DNA of 64,000 nucleotides. Origin: Colocasia esculenta (lineage: Eukaryota > Streptophyta > Magnoliopsida > Alismatales > Araceae). The stretch is taken from positions 146,149,245 through 146,213,244 of the forward strand of contig CM024760.1 of assembly GCA_014218235.1 (NCBI GenBank), read 5' to 3'. Under the pieces are notes generated by a model. It did not search any database and had not been told where the DNA came from. It saw only the letters and a list, made by a program, of their open reading frames with translations. Shown here in pieces: positions 1 to 10,500 of this stretch. The stretch's first letter is position 1, and each line of letters opens with the position of its first letter. A program made the position numbers and the translations under genes.

Positions 1-256
1 ATCACAGCCGCTGGATTTTATGCTCTGCACAATTCTAGGTTTACAGAAAAAGAATGTCAACCTACATTTCCATAGTGTTGACACTACTGATCAGAAATTC
101 AAATTTCCCTTTACTGGCAGAAATCTAGTGTCGACCTGATCAATAGACAGAGTCGACCTCTTGAGAATATCTCCAAAACTAGTTCACTGGATGACAACTA
201 GTGTCAACCTTACTCTCAGCTAGTGTCGACCTTACTGGCAGCTTGTTCTTCAGGAA

Positions 257-478
257 CTTGCTGGGCAGACTGATAGTGTCGACTTATCTGTCAAGTAGTG
301 TCGACCTGACTGTGACTTTTTCTTCAGAAGCTTGCTGGGCAGTCTGATAGTGTCGACCTATCTGACAAGTAGTGTCGACCTGACTGTGACTTTTTCTTCA
401 GAAACTTGCTGGGCAGTCTGGTAGTGTTGACCTATCTGACAAGTAGTGTTGACACTATTTTGACAAAACTTTGAAAAC
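257..478. repeat. 74-bp tandem repeat with AGTGTCGACC motif, three copies
   Basis: The word CTTGCTGGGCAG recurs at 257, 331 and 405, an exact 74-bp period. Each unit carries two copies of AGTGTCGACC or a one-base variant. Looser copies of the ten-mer extend back to about position 125, and related words reappear at about 21260-21370 on the other side of the Tat insertion. Confidence 0.8.
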
Positions 479-1044
479 CTGTAAATATAAAGAGTGGACC
501 ATCAAAACATGTCATTATTAGTAAAATATGAAACATTAAGCATAAAGAACATGTTGTTTTGTTATCATTGTAACATGTGCAATATGTCATCATCAAAATC
601 GAAGTGTGAGTGTTTGGACAGCATTCACAACCAAATGTGTTAGTCATCATTAAAATCAAAGTATGAGAGTGTAGACATCATTAATATGTCATCATCAAAA
701 CACCCAACTCAACAATTTATGCAATTGTTAAGGGGGGAGTCCTTCTTTTGTTTGCTATTCTCCGTAAGTCAAGAAGTCATTTCCTGAAGGGGAGTAATTT
801 CATTATGGAAAGCAGAATTTCTAGGCATTTTGTCAGGGGGAGTTAAATTCATTTACACATTTTTAAACTCTTCTATCTCAGAATTTAAAAGATTGTGGTT
901 TAAGAATTATAAACTTCTAGATTAACTTTTAAAATTTTCTGGAAAGTTCAAATTGGTTAAATAATGGTGCAGAAAGTAATACATCATGTGAGAATTGCAT
1001 TTCTATTAAACTCTGAAATTTTTCATGTAATTTTGGTTTCTTTG

Positions 1045-1049
1045 GTCAT
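1045..1049. repeat. Target site duplication GTCAT, left (Tat element)
   Basis: GTCAT sits immediately before the 5' LTR's TG and is repeated at 20475-20479 immediately after the 3' LTR's CA. Five base pairs is the normal gypsy duplication size. Confidence 0.95.
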
Positions 1050-2416
1050 TGTAGACACCCATTTCTAACCTATAAGTCGAGCAAAATCCCTTGTCGCATC
1101 ATTGACGCCCCACGTTAGCTCATCATCGTCAAGCTGGCTTTCTCCGATCATGACATCATTTTGATTAATTCACCGCCCTGGGGGATTCTTCTGGTCAAAT
1201 CAAACAAATATTTCTCATTATTTCTCTGAATATAAAGTCCGACATTTCATATGAAGGCTGTGCATGAGTACATGCCAAAATGCAGAAAAGTCCAGAAGGT
1301 GACAGGCCCTATGTCGCGTTCCTGAAAACGACAACCCCTATGTCGCATTCATAAATCCGTATTTTTTTAAATCTCCCAAAAATTGCAAAATGACTTAAGT
1401 TATCCTTCCATATGAGGAAGGCGGCGTATCGAGCCGTCGCCTTCAGGAAGGCGACAGGCTGCCCGTCGCCTTTTGGACTTTAAACAGGAAACTCAATCCG
1501 AGGCTAATTTGGACCCATGCTATTGATGGTAATTGCTTCTTTTGGACGTCCAAATCAGGTCCAAATCCTCTCAAATTCGGAGGAGACCTTCCTAACATGA
1601 TCCTTTCCAAGTTCCAATAGCCCTTGCATAGCCATACTTGCCCAGAGTCAGACTTTTGCCCATTATTCCTCTCAGACTCGAGTTGGGAATAATCACCCAT
1701 AAGTACCTCATCTCTGCATCTTTTAGGGCAAGGCCGGAGCCATTAGTTCGGGAATCCAGAGAGCTTCATCTTCCAAGAAGAGAGTTTTCTCTCCAGACGA
1801 CTCAGAAGAGCCCTCCAGGGCGTTTTCCCAGCGGCTATCCAATCTCCTCTCCCTTCTTTTCTTTATTTCATCAATTTCATGCATGCATAGTTCGTTTTTT
1901 CTTCTAGTCTCGCATTAGAACACGACACACACACCTATCCTTAGCACCCCCAGGGGTTAAAAGCCCCAATCTCGTGAGTTCCCCCCATAATAGTTCATGT
2001 ACATGCGTTTTTTATTGAATAGATCTTCTATGCACGAGTTCTAATGGGTTTTCTTTGTGTTTAAATCGTCTTGGCAGGTGTTTGAAGGATAGAACGAAGT
2101 GAGGCTCCTGTCCCTTGGCCGGATGAGGAGCAGGAAGACAAGAATCCACATCTCTGTCCCTCTGAAGAGAAGGCGACAAGGCCACTGTCGCGTTCAAGAA
2201 GGCGCCTTAGCCTCTGTCGTGTTCAGGAGAAAGGACGGCGACACTGCATCTGTCGCTTTATCATGTACGCCTTCTGCTTCACCTTTCTTTTCCAAGGTAG
2301 TCAGCCCTCCACATCTACATCTCCGAGGCGATTACTCTGGTGGCGATCACGGTCAGTTCTCAATCCCTATACTCATAATTTTTAATTCAAAAGGGGATAC
2401 CAATCCCGTGATTACA
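1050..2416 (+). repeat. 5' LTR of Tat element
   Basis: TG...CA ended and equal in length to the copy at 19108-20474. A TATA-like ATATAAAG lies near 1229-1236. The LTR carries several complementary AGGCGACAGG / TGTCGC words (1300-1475, 2170-2260). Minor differences from the 3' copy include a few one-base indels and many C/T or G/A changes. Confidence 0.95.
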
Positions 2417-3528
2417 CCTTTTGGCGATCACGGTGGGACCAGTTCTGCCCATCACGCTCGTTCTTCCTTTCCCTGCCATCCTTGTCATCTAACAGGTGTT
2501 GTGTTTTCAATTTTTCGTTGTTTTGTTCTTTTCCTTTTAAGTTTATCAGTGCTCTGCTGGTCTGGATAAGAAGGCGACGTTTGGCACGTCGCCATCAGGG
2601 TAGCGACGTGTGCTACGTCGCGATCAGGTACGTAGTCTGTCCGTACACTTATTTTCTTTGGTTGAGAATTAGTCGAGCCTGTGAAGGAAGCGACGGGGCT
2701 ATTGTCGCTACATAGGAGGCGACGGGATGATAGTCGCATTCAGGTCAGTATCCTGGTTCATTGACTTTTCTTGCAAATTTGGGTTTGCTTTCACATACTC
2801 CATCCGGATTTCGTCAGGTCATGCCTTTTCATGTTCTTGAGAGATTGACAGTCTTGTATTTTATAGGATTGACTGATTGTTCGTGCATAATTAGGATTTG
2901 ATCACTTTCTGTCCACTGCGAGAAGGAAAACGACAGGGCTGGTGTCGCGACCTTGGTCGCGACATCATACTTGTCACCTTCTTCCTCTGAGGGTGATTAG
3001 TCTTAATTCCTGTTTTGCTAGTGTCAGGCTAGAATTTTGCATGCACTCCGGTGCGCATAGGATTTGCATACATCGCTCCATATTCATAGCATAGGTTTCC
3101 TCCTCAGCGACGTTCACTCTCTCGGCCACATACTCCTTGTGTCCGACTAGAGCGCGCGCTTGAGGGCCTCCGTAAGTCCCCGCTGACCGTGGATTCCCAC
3201 ACGGCCGCCGGGTTGGTTGTACCCGTCGCCACCTAGGATCGAGTCTAGACTCATTTGGCAAGGTAGAGAGAACTTTAGTCATAACCGAAGTTGGAAGCCC
3301 TCTCCCATTTAGGAAACCCTTCCTTGTTTGGAGAGAACTTGCTAAAAGTCAAAATCATTAAAAGGCAAACCTGAACCAAATAAAAGAAACCATCATCATT
3401 GCCAACTGCTTGCTTTGGGTGAGACGTTTTTTCTCTTTCCTTTTGTCTGCATAGGATTGTTTGTTTAGGAAACTAAGAGTCTGTCTAGGTTAGGTTGTCT
3501 CTCAAGTCTGGAAAGGCTTTCTCCGAGT
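2417..3528 (+). other. Leader (5' UTR) of Tat element
   Basis: About 1.1 kb between LTR and gag. It contains only short out-of-context frames. GCGACG...CGTCGC complementary words cluster at 2570-2730 and 2930-2985. Leaders of this size are normal in Tat elements and would hold dimerisation and packaging signals; none can be pinned down by reading. Confidence 0.6.
2422..2440 (+). other. Candidate primer-binding site of Tat element
   Basis: The sequence beginning TGGCGATCACGG starts five bases after the LTR end. TGGCG is the complement of a tRNA 3' end reading CGCCA. I could not match the full stretch to a particular plant tRNA, so the primer is unassigned. Confidence 0.4.
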
Positions 3529-5153
3529 ATGGAGTCTTTCTTGAACCCGATCTACAATGGTGAGAATCCCGACACTGCCTTCCACAATCCCCAGGATTAC
3601 GAGGAGTCCCTACCCCATGATCTCTTTGACGAGGTGGCCCGGCCTTGGGTCGCCACCGTCCATACTTCTGAGGGTCGCCGTCATGACGAGGGCAGCCCAT
3701 CTCGGAACACCCACCCTCCTCAGTCAGATGATCAAGCTGCTCAGCTTCTGCGTCTAATTCCACAGCTTGATCAGTCTCAAATTCAAACTCTCATGACGGC
3801 TCTCAAAGGAAAGGCCGCCTCCTCACCCTCACCCAGAGCGGGCACATCACGCCCTGCAGCAGCTACCTCCGGCCCCCACGTCTCCATGGGACAAGCCGAC
3901 AACACCCCCATCTGGCCGCGGACTATCCGATTCATGCCCTTCGAGTTTGAGCACTACATTCCCCGTGAGTCGAGGCCCCGGTCTCCACCTTACCAGCCGT
4001 GTTACTCCCCTCACCGTCCTGAGCCACGCGCCAGGCCCACCTCTCGTGCCTCATCCATCTACACTCAGCCATCCGCCGCACCGGACATGATGTTCGAGTG
4101 GGCTTCCATCAAGAAGGAGCTCCAAGAGCTCCGCAAGCAAGTCGACCCTAGGCAGCACCACGATGTGCACATGCCTAATTTTAACGGCCTGTGGGTCCCC
4201 TCTCCATCCGAGCTGCCAAAGTATCAAAAATACAATGGCTCAGGCAATCCATATATCCACACCAAGGACTTCATCTATGAGTCCGCGCCTTACAGCATGA
4301 CCGCCATCTTATGGCATATCTCTTCCGCCGGTCGCTGGACGGGCACGCTCTGGATTGGTTCTATTCCCTGTTACCCGAGGACGCTGAAGACTTCGCTGTG
4401 GTGAAGGCTAAGTTCCTCGAGCAATTCCAAGATAGAGTCGGCCCTGAATATTCACTCACAGATCTCATGGCCGAAAAGATGAAGCCTGATGAGGATTTCG
4501 CCACATACGCCGATAGGTGGAGACAAATGGCCACCAGAGTTCCGGGGTACCTTCCAGAAGGGGAGAAGGTGAAGATCATCATTGCTAATGCCACACCTGC
4601 TTTTAAAAACATTCTGGCGATGAATGACATCACCACCATGCATCAACTCTACAGCCGGGCCCGGTTCATCCAGACCCAGCTCAAAGACTCCCCGATCCAC
4701 TCCATGTTCGAACCCCAGAAGCCTAGGTTCCAAAGAAAGCCTCAGGGTCCAGTTACCGAGGGCGTCCAGGTGAACGAGCAAGTGAGCACGTTCAACCCTG
4801 CCGGTCAGAGCCAAAACCGCCAACCATACAATGCCCAGGGTCAGAACCCTACCCAGCCACCCCAGGGGCAGCAACAACGCCAATACAATCAAGTGCCGCC
4901 TCCTGATGGCTCTCAGCCAAGGCGTCCCATGGGTCCCAGAAGAACCCACTACCCACCGTTGCCGGAGACCCTCTCCGACATATTCTTGGCCTTGCTCTCC
5001 ACAGACGCCATTAGGCTCCCTCCTGAGAGACCCCTGAACCCGAGCGTGGATCAAACTCGGTACTGTGTGTTCATAGGCAGCCTGGTCATACCATCGACCA
5101 GTGCTTTACATTCAAGGACTTGGTGTACGACTTGCATGAGCAGCATAGAATAG
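3529..5153 (+). pseudogene. gag: Tat gag, frame-broken
   Basis: Gag is the capsid-forming protein of the element. The first segment (3529-4404, 291 aa as read) opens MESFLNPIYNGE after a stretch rich in stops and has a P/S/R-rich N-terminal region. The frame is lost at about 4305-4311. The capsid-type domain continues in another frame (4311-5153), with the motifs LDGHALDWFYSL and DFATYADRWRQM typical of the Retrotrans_gag family, followed by a Q/N/P-rich tail. A second one-base slip near 5070 falls inside a zinc-knuckle-like stretch that continues in the frame of the next gene. Both breaks look like single-base losses rather than programmed sites. Full-length gag could not be made from this copy without frame changes. 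Confidence 0.85.
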
Positions 5154-7588
5154 ATTGGACAGCCCTCCGGCAGGTAATCGGAGACATCAAAGAAAGGCAG
5201 AGACAGCAACAGCAGCAAAGGCAGCAGCGCCAGCCACCCCCTCCGCAACAACAACAGCAGCAACATCAGCAGCCACTGCAGGACCTCGGGATCGTCCACA
5301 ACCCCTTACCTAACCATCCACCAGCTCCGAACCCACCACCACCACAGCAACCTGCCCAGGTAAACCCCATCGTCCACCACCCTCCTCCGCAAGCAAACTG
5401 GACGTACGATGATGAACTGGACGTTCAGCAGATGATGGCCATTAACCAATATCCTATCCAATCTCAAACAACACAACCAGCCTACGCGGCTCCCCAATCA
5501 GTCCCTCCTATAGTTTCCATGGCTAACGCCGTCATACTGCCCGTCAGTTCAGTATCCGCGCCAGCTGCTAGCTCACCCATCCTCTTACCTTTTGCTCCAC
5601 CTGTCTCCATCCCTCTACCCCCTATCATATTCGCTCCCTCACCCATCATCCTACCGCTCCCTGGGTCAGACCAACCCTCTGCCGCAACATTATCCTCCGC
5701 CAGACAGCCACCCACCAATCCAACCACCCTACGGAGCGAGCGAGTCTTTCGCCGCCCATACCCACCTATCTCCACCACCACCACCTCCACAAACCCCCAG
5801 CAGGTCCTGCAGCCGCCACAGCAACAGCAAGCTCAGCAACAAGATGAGGGGTTGATTGAGCCATTGCCTGGAACCCATTATGACATCCTCAAGCACCTGG
5901 ACCACGTGCCAGCCAAGATCTCCATTCTGGAGCTGATAAAGAAGTCTAAAGAGCACCAGGAAGCCCTGAGGAATTTCCTGCAAAAGGTGATAGTAAATGA
6001 GGACATGATGGCAGACAAGCTACCTAGTGCCCTGGCCATGGTGACCCGCGGGCCGGCAATCACATTTGCAGAAAATGAATTAGCCCCCCCAGAAGCCAGG
6101 AGGCTCCCCCTCTGTGTCACTCTAGTCATCAACCATATAGCAGTGGGAGCGGCACTGGTCGATACAGGGGCATCCATAAATGTCTGCCCGCTAAGCACCC
6201 TGAGAGCCTGTGAGTTATCAGAAAGTATGCTGAGGCCGACGCCCACCACCATTGCCGCATACGACAATTCTAGAAGATCCTGCCACGGCATGGTGACTGT
6301 GCAAGCCGAACTGGGACCCCTCGCCATCACAGTGGACTTCTATGTCCTAGATATCGATCCCATGTTCAAGGCGATCCTGGGACGTCCGTGGTTAGAGTCA
6401 CTAGGGGCTGTACCATCTACCGCACATCAATGCTTAAAGTTCCCTTTCCAAGGGCGAATTATCAAAGTCAAAAGCATAGCCACCGCCCACTCTGTAGATG
6501 CTCTCCACGATACCCACTTCCCAGCCTTATGGCCAGCCAATAAACCCATCGTCTCGGTGCTAGACATCAACTACCCCTGGAGCTACACGTTCCAGTCCCA
6601 GCAAGAGGTCAACCTAGCCCAGATCAATGCCGTAAAAAGAAAAGAGCCACTAAGCACAAAGGGGTGGCAAATTATGATGAAGTTGGGGTATGAAGAAGGC
6701 AAGGGCCTAGGGGCAGAGCTACAAGGTATAGTCAAACCCATCCCCGACATTGTCATGAAAAGCCGATGGGGCTTAGGGTATAGGGAAAAGTCCAAACCAT
6801 GGTCATCCAGCACATCCACTCTCAAGGCCGACCGAGAGCCACTCACCTGGACACTCTGGTGTCATTTTGTCAGGGGGCCTACCCAACCTGGATATAACAC
6901 CGTGGTAGTCGAGGCAGAACTCTCACAGCACGAGGTGCACGGCCGGAACTTCTCTCGGCACATGGCCCCGTTGCTGACCTATAGAGCCTTAGAAGCCCTC
7001 CGTCCTACCAGGAGAAGAAAGATCGGAGACCCAGAGGCTGAGTGGTATAGATGGTTCGACATAGAAGACATCACCATTGCCTTCAGTCGACTATTCTGGG
7101 AAGAAGAGAGAACCTGGCCGCCAGCTGCGGAAGAATTGCTAGATCCACCCACTGCCATCACGTCCAAAAGGCAACTCATGAGCGATGCCTCGGACATAGG
7201 AGAGCCGGACATCCCCTACGAAGAGGGGAAAACCATTGATGAACTCTGGAAAGGCACCTGCCTAGCCATCCATCCATCCCTCCTGGATTCTCTCCTGCCC
7301 AGTCTAGTCCCGTCCTCTCCTCCTTTGCTGATCCAGCTGACTCCCCAGCTCCTCACGGCGGCGCACAGCCTCCTCACGCCCGAGCTCCCACCAGCTGTCC
7401 TTTCCGCTCTCCAAGCTGATCCAAGTGACCACGAGGTCACCCTCTCCTGCTGCGTGCTCTCCACCGATTCCCAAAAAAAAATGCCCATTTTCAAATGCAC
7501 TTTGAGGTCGAGGAGACGGCATACGTCCTGCACTCTGCTGATCAGGGGCACCCCGCGGCTGGGGCTTCCCCTCCTGCTCCTTCATTAG
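5120..7588 (+). CDS. Tat gag tail, aspartic protease and G-patch segment
   Basis: This 822-codon frame begins in the residual zinc-knuckle region, and the frame is open slightly upstream to about 5072. A Q/P-rich linker occupies about residues 25-270. A retropepsin-type domain follows, with catalytic DTGAS at residue 348 (Asp codon at 6161) and the flap-side motif ILGRPWL. A G-patch sits near residues 513-540 (KGWQIMMKLGYEEGKGLG). G-patch domains bind nucleic acid and occur next to protease in some retroelements and betaretroviruses. The protease would cut the Gag-Pol polyprotein. The frame ends at 7588, overlapping the pol frame by 94 nt, with an A9 run just upstream of the overlap. Confidence 0.88.
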   Translation: MVYDLHEQHRIDWTALRQVIGDIKERQRQQQQQRQQRQPPPPQQQQQQHQQPLQDLGIVHNPLPNHPPAPNPPPPQQPAQVNPIVHHPPPQANWTYDDELDVQQMMAINQYPIQSQTTQPAYAAPQSVPPIVSMANAVILPVSSVSAPAASSPILLPFAPPVSIPLPPIIFAPSPIILPLPGSDQPSAATLSSARQPPTNPTTLRSERVFRRPYPPISTTTTSTNPQQVLQPPQQQQAQQQDEGLIEPLPGTHYDILKHLDHVPAKISILELIKKSKEHQEALRNFLQKVIVNEDMMADKLPSALAMVTRGPAITFAENELAPPEARRLPLCVTLVINHIAVGAALVDTGASINVCPLSTLRACELSESMLRPTPTTIAAYDNSRRSCHGMVTVQAELGPLAITVDFYVLDIDPMFKAILGRPWLESLGAVPSTAHQCLKFPFQGRIIKVKSIATAHSVDALHDTHFPALWPANKPIVSVLDINYPWSYTFQSQQEVNLAQINAVKRKEPLSTKGWQIMMKLGYEEGKGLGAELQGIVKPIPDIVMKSRWGLGYREKSKPWSSSTSTLKADREPLTWTLWCHFVRGPTQPGYNTVVVEAELSQHEVHGRNFSRHMAPLLTYRALEALRPTRRRKIGDPEAEWYRWFDIEDITIAFSRLFWEEERTWPPAAEELLDPPTAITSKRQLMSDASDIGEPDIPYEEGKTIDELWKGTCLAIHPSLLDSLLPSLVPSSPPLLIQLTPQLLTAAHSLLTPELPPAVLSALQADPSDHEVTLSCCVLSTDSQKKMPIFKCTLRSRRRHTSCTLLIRGTPRLGLPLLLLH
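7474..7480 (+). promoter_or_regulatory. Candidate -1 frameshift heptamer A AAA AAA
   Basis: A run of nine A (7473-7481) places A AAA AAA in the phase X XXY YYZ relative to the protease/G-patch frame. A -1 slip there enters the pol frame, which is open from this point through 11376. The alternative is an ordinary one-base indel in a homopolymer; I cannot tell which from one copy. Confidence 0.4.
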
Positions 7589-10500
7589 GAGCCATTCTCT
7601 TCGAGGACACCATGTCCTCCTCCAGTCCTGTAGAGTCCTCTAGCTTAGAAGGATCTAGTATAGAAGAGTCTAGTACTAGTTTAGATAGGCCTAGGGAAGA
7701 AGGTCAGGTCAACCCGGTCTCCACTAAGACCAAGCACCGCCCTAGGAAACAGCGGGGAAAGGCTATTCCCCGACGATATCTTCAAGAGCTAGCTCGGCGG
7801 TGTCAAGCGCTACTATTGATAGAGGAATTCACAAAGGAAGCATTGGTGTTTGAAGAGGTGTTTGAGCAAGACGGGGTGTTCATAGACGACGGATTTGGCG
7901 TCTACGAAATCATGAATGATGAGGACCCGATCGAGGAAGAGGATAGCGAAGTAGATGACGCTGCCGAGAAATATGCCAGCGGGGTCAGGAGATTTGATGA
8001 ACCCACAACGGCAGTGGATGAACCTACTAAGGAAGTCAACCTCGGAACAGAAGAAGACCCTAGAATTGTGATGATCTCAGCAAACCTCCCTCCTGATGAA
8101 GAAGAGGAATTGGTGCAAATCCTAAGGGAGTACAAGGACTCATTCGCCTGGTCTTATGAGGACATGCCCGGCCTAGACCCCTCTCTAGTGGAGCACCGAC
8201 TAGTACTGAAAGAAGGGGCAAAGGCAATCAAGCAGAAACTCCGAAGGTTCCACCCACTCACAGCCCTGAAGATGAAGGACGAAGTAGATAAACTCCATAA
8301 GGCTAGATTCATCAGGGTAGTGCTCTATCCGAACTGGGTGGCCAATATAGTCCCTGTCATGAAGAAAGACGGCAAAGTCAGAATCTGCATCGACTTCAGG
8401 GATTTGAATAAGGCATGTCCAAAGGACGACTTCCCGCTTCCTCATCTTGATGTACTAATCGACAACACTGCTGGGTACGAGACCCTCTCATTCATGGATG
8501 GGTATTCAGGCTACAACCAGATCCGTCTCGCTCCTGAAGATCAAGAAAAGACATCCTTCACCACGCCCTGGGGAACATACTGTTATGTAGTCATGCCATT
8601 TGGGCTGAAGAACGCTGGGGCTACCTACCAGAGGGCGATGATGGCTATATTCCACGACATGATACACGTCTATGTAGAGGTCTACGTGGATGACATCTTG
8701 GTGAAGTCAAGGACCAGGAGAGAACACCCCGAGATCCTAGCCAAGGTGCTGCAGAGAGCTAGGGAGTATCAGCTGAAGATGAATCCAAAGAAATGTGTGT
8801 TCGGGGTATCATCAGGCAAACTGCTAGGCTTCATAGTTAGCAAGCGGGGTATTGAGATCGATCCCAATAAGGCCAAGGCAATAGCAGAGATGCCTCCTCC
8901 AAAGAATATCACACAATTAAGAGGGCTAATCGGGTGTTTGCAGTTTATCAGAAGATTCATCTCCCAGCATTCGCAGAGATGCCGCCCATTTTATGATCTC
9001 TTGAAAGGAGGAGCAAAATTCGAATGGAATCAAAAATGCCAGGCAGCCTTTGATGAGCTGAAGAGTTATCTCATGAATCCCCCAGTCTTGCAGCCTCCTA
9101 CACCCGGAAAACCACTAATCCTATACCTTTCAGTCATTGAGGACTCCCTAGGAGCTGTCCTTGCACAACGTGACGAGTCTGGGAAAGAAAGGGCAGCATA
9201 CTACCTCTCTAGGCTCTTCAACCCCGCCGAATCCAAGCTCACCACCGCGGACAAAACTTGTGCCGCACTCGTGTGGGTAGTCCAAAAGCTCAAGCACTAC
9301 TTCTTAGCCCACGAGGTCAAGCTGATCTCAAGGATGGACCCACTCCGTTATCTTCTTGAAAAGCCCGTCCTTTCTGATCGGCTGGCACGTTGGCAAAGTT
9401 TCCTCTCCCAGTTTGACATATCCTTTGTGGTCCAAAAGGCCGTCAAGGGGTATGCCATCGCCGAGCATCTAGCCCATCTCCCGCTCCCTCACAGCGACTC
9501 CCTCCGAGAGGGATTCCCCGATGAGGAGCTCTCAGTCATAATCAAAGACCCCTTCTGGTCCCTTCATTTCGATGGTGTGCTCAACTCTCAGGGACGGGGC
9601 ATTGGAGCCGTGCTGCTTACCCCGGAAGGTATCACCATTCCCTTTGCATATCAACTCACCTTCCCCGCTACCAACAATATGTTAGAGTATGAGGCTCTCC
9701 TTGCTGGTCTCAAGCATGCTTATCTGCTGGGGGCATCGCACCTCAGAATCGTAGGAGACTCTCAGCTCGTCCTGCGGCAGGTACTCTCAACTTACCGCAC
9801 TCGTGACCCGAAGCTCAAACCATATCAAGACCTGGTCACGTTGTTGGCAAGGCAGTTCCGTAAGCTTATCTACATCCACACTCCTCATTCTCAAAATATC
9901 CTGGCTGACGCGCTGGCGTCGCTAGCCTCGTCTCTATCCTTCCCTCTGAGTCGCCGGACTGAGACAATCGTCGTCCAGCGTCTCGATGTCCCATCCACCC
10001 AAGACCCCTGGTTTAGCGACCTTAGGGCAACCTTAGAAGAGAAGGCTAGGAGAAGAGGAGCGCAGCAAGTCATGTTGACTGAGCTCGAGGAGATCTTGAA
10101 TGAAGAAAAACTGCCATGGTATTTTGAGATGGAACAGTACTGTAGGGATGGAACATATCCTGAAGGGGCAAGTGCAGAGGACCGCAGGGCCATCAGAAGA
10201 GCCGCCTTAAGGTACACAGTTGTTGGAGAAGTTCTGTACAGGCGAGCCCTTAATGGAGTCCTTTTAAGGTGCCTTACCGATGACGAAGCTTGGAAGGTGG
10301 TGGAAGGGGCCCATGCTAGCGAATGCGGAGGGCACGTCAACAGTCAGATGCTAGCAAAGAAGATCATTAGGCAGGGCTATTACTGGCCAACCCTAGAAGA
10401 AGACTGCGCCATCTACGTCCGTAGGTGTGTTAAGTGTCAACTCCATGCTAATAAGATCCACGCCCCTTCTTCCTCACTACACCCACTCTCTACACCATGG

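Larger units (their letters stand above)
1..1049. other. Degenerate retroelement flank, left half of the Tat element's target
   Basis: There is no long open frame here. The stretch holds a 74-bp tandem repeat (257-478), then AT-rich sequence with ATGATGACA-like words, and purine runs AAGGGGGGAG (about 729) and CAGGGGGAG (about 834) of the kind found near copia third ORFs and LTRs. It is directly continuous with 20480 onward once the Tat element and one GTCAT duplication are removed. By inference it belongs to the same old element as the PF20167-type pseudogene at 21525-23288. No LTR boundary could be fixed. Confidence 0.5.

Noticed and set aside
2422..2440. Assigning the Tat primer to tRNA-Asp or tRNA-Arg
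   Set aside because: Only the first five bases fit a CGCCA-ended tRNA by reading; not enough to name it.
2012..2569. Short frames in both Tat LTRs and the leader
   Set aside because: Present in both LTRs, interrupted differently in each, and no domain; non-coding.
4452..5054. 200-codon minus-strand frame opposite Tat gag
   Set aside because: Shadow of the gag coding strand. No domain, no splice or promoter context.
7216..7585. Minus-strand frames opposite the protease/pol junction
   Set aside because: Composition mirrors the sense coding strand, with no recognisable protein features.
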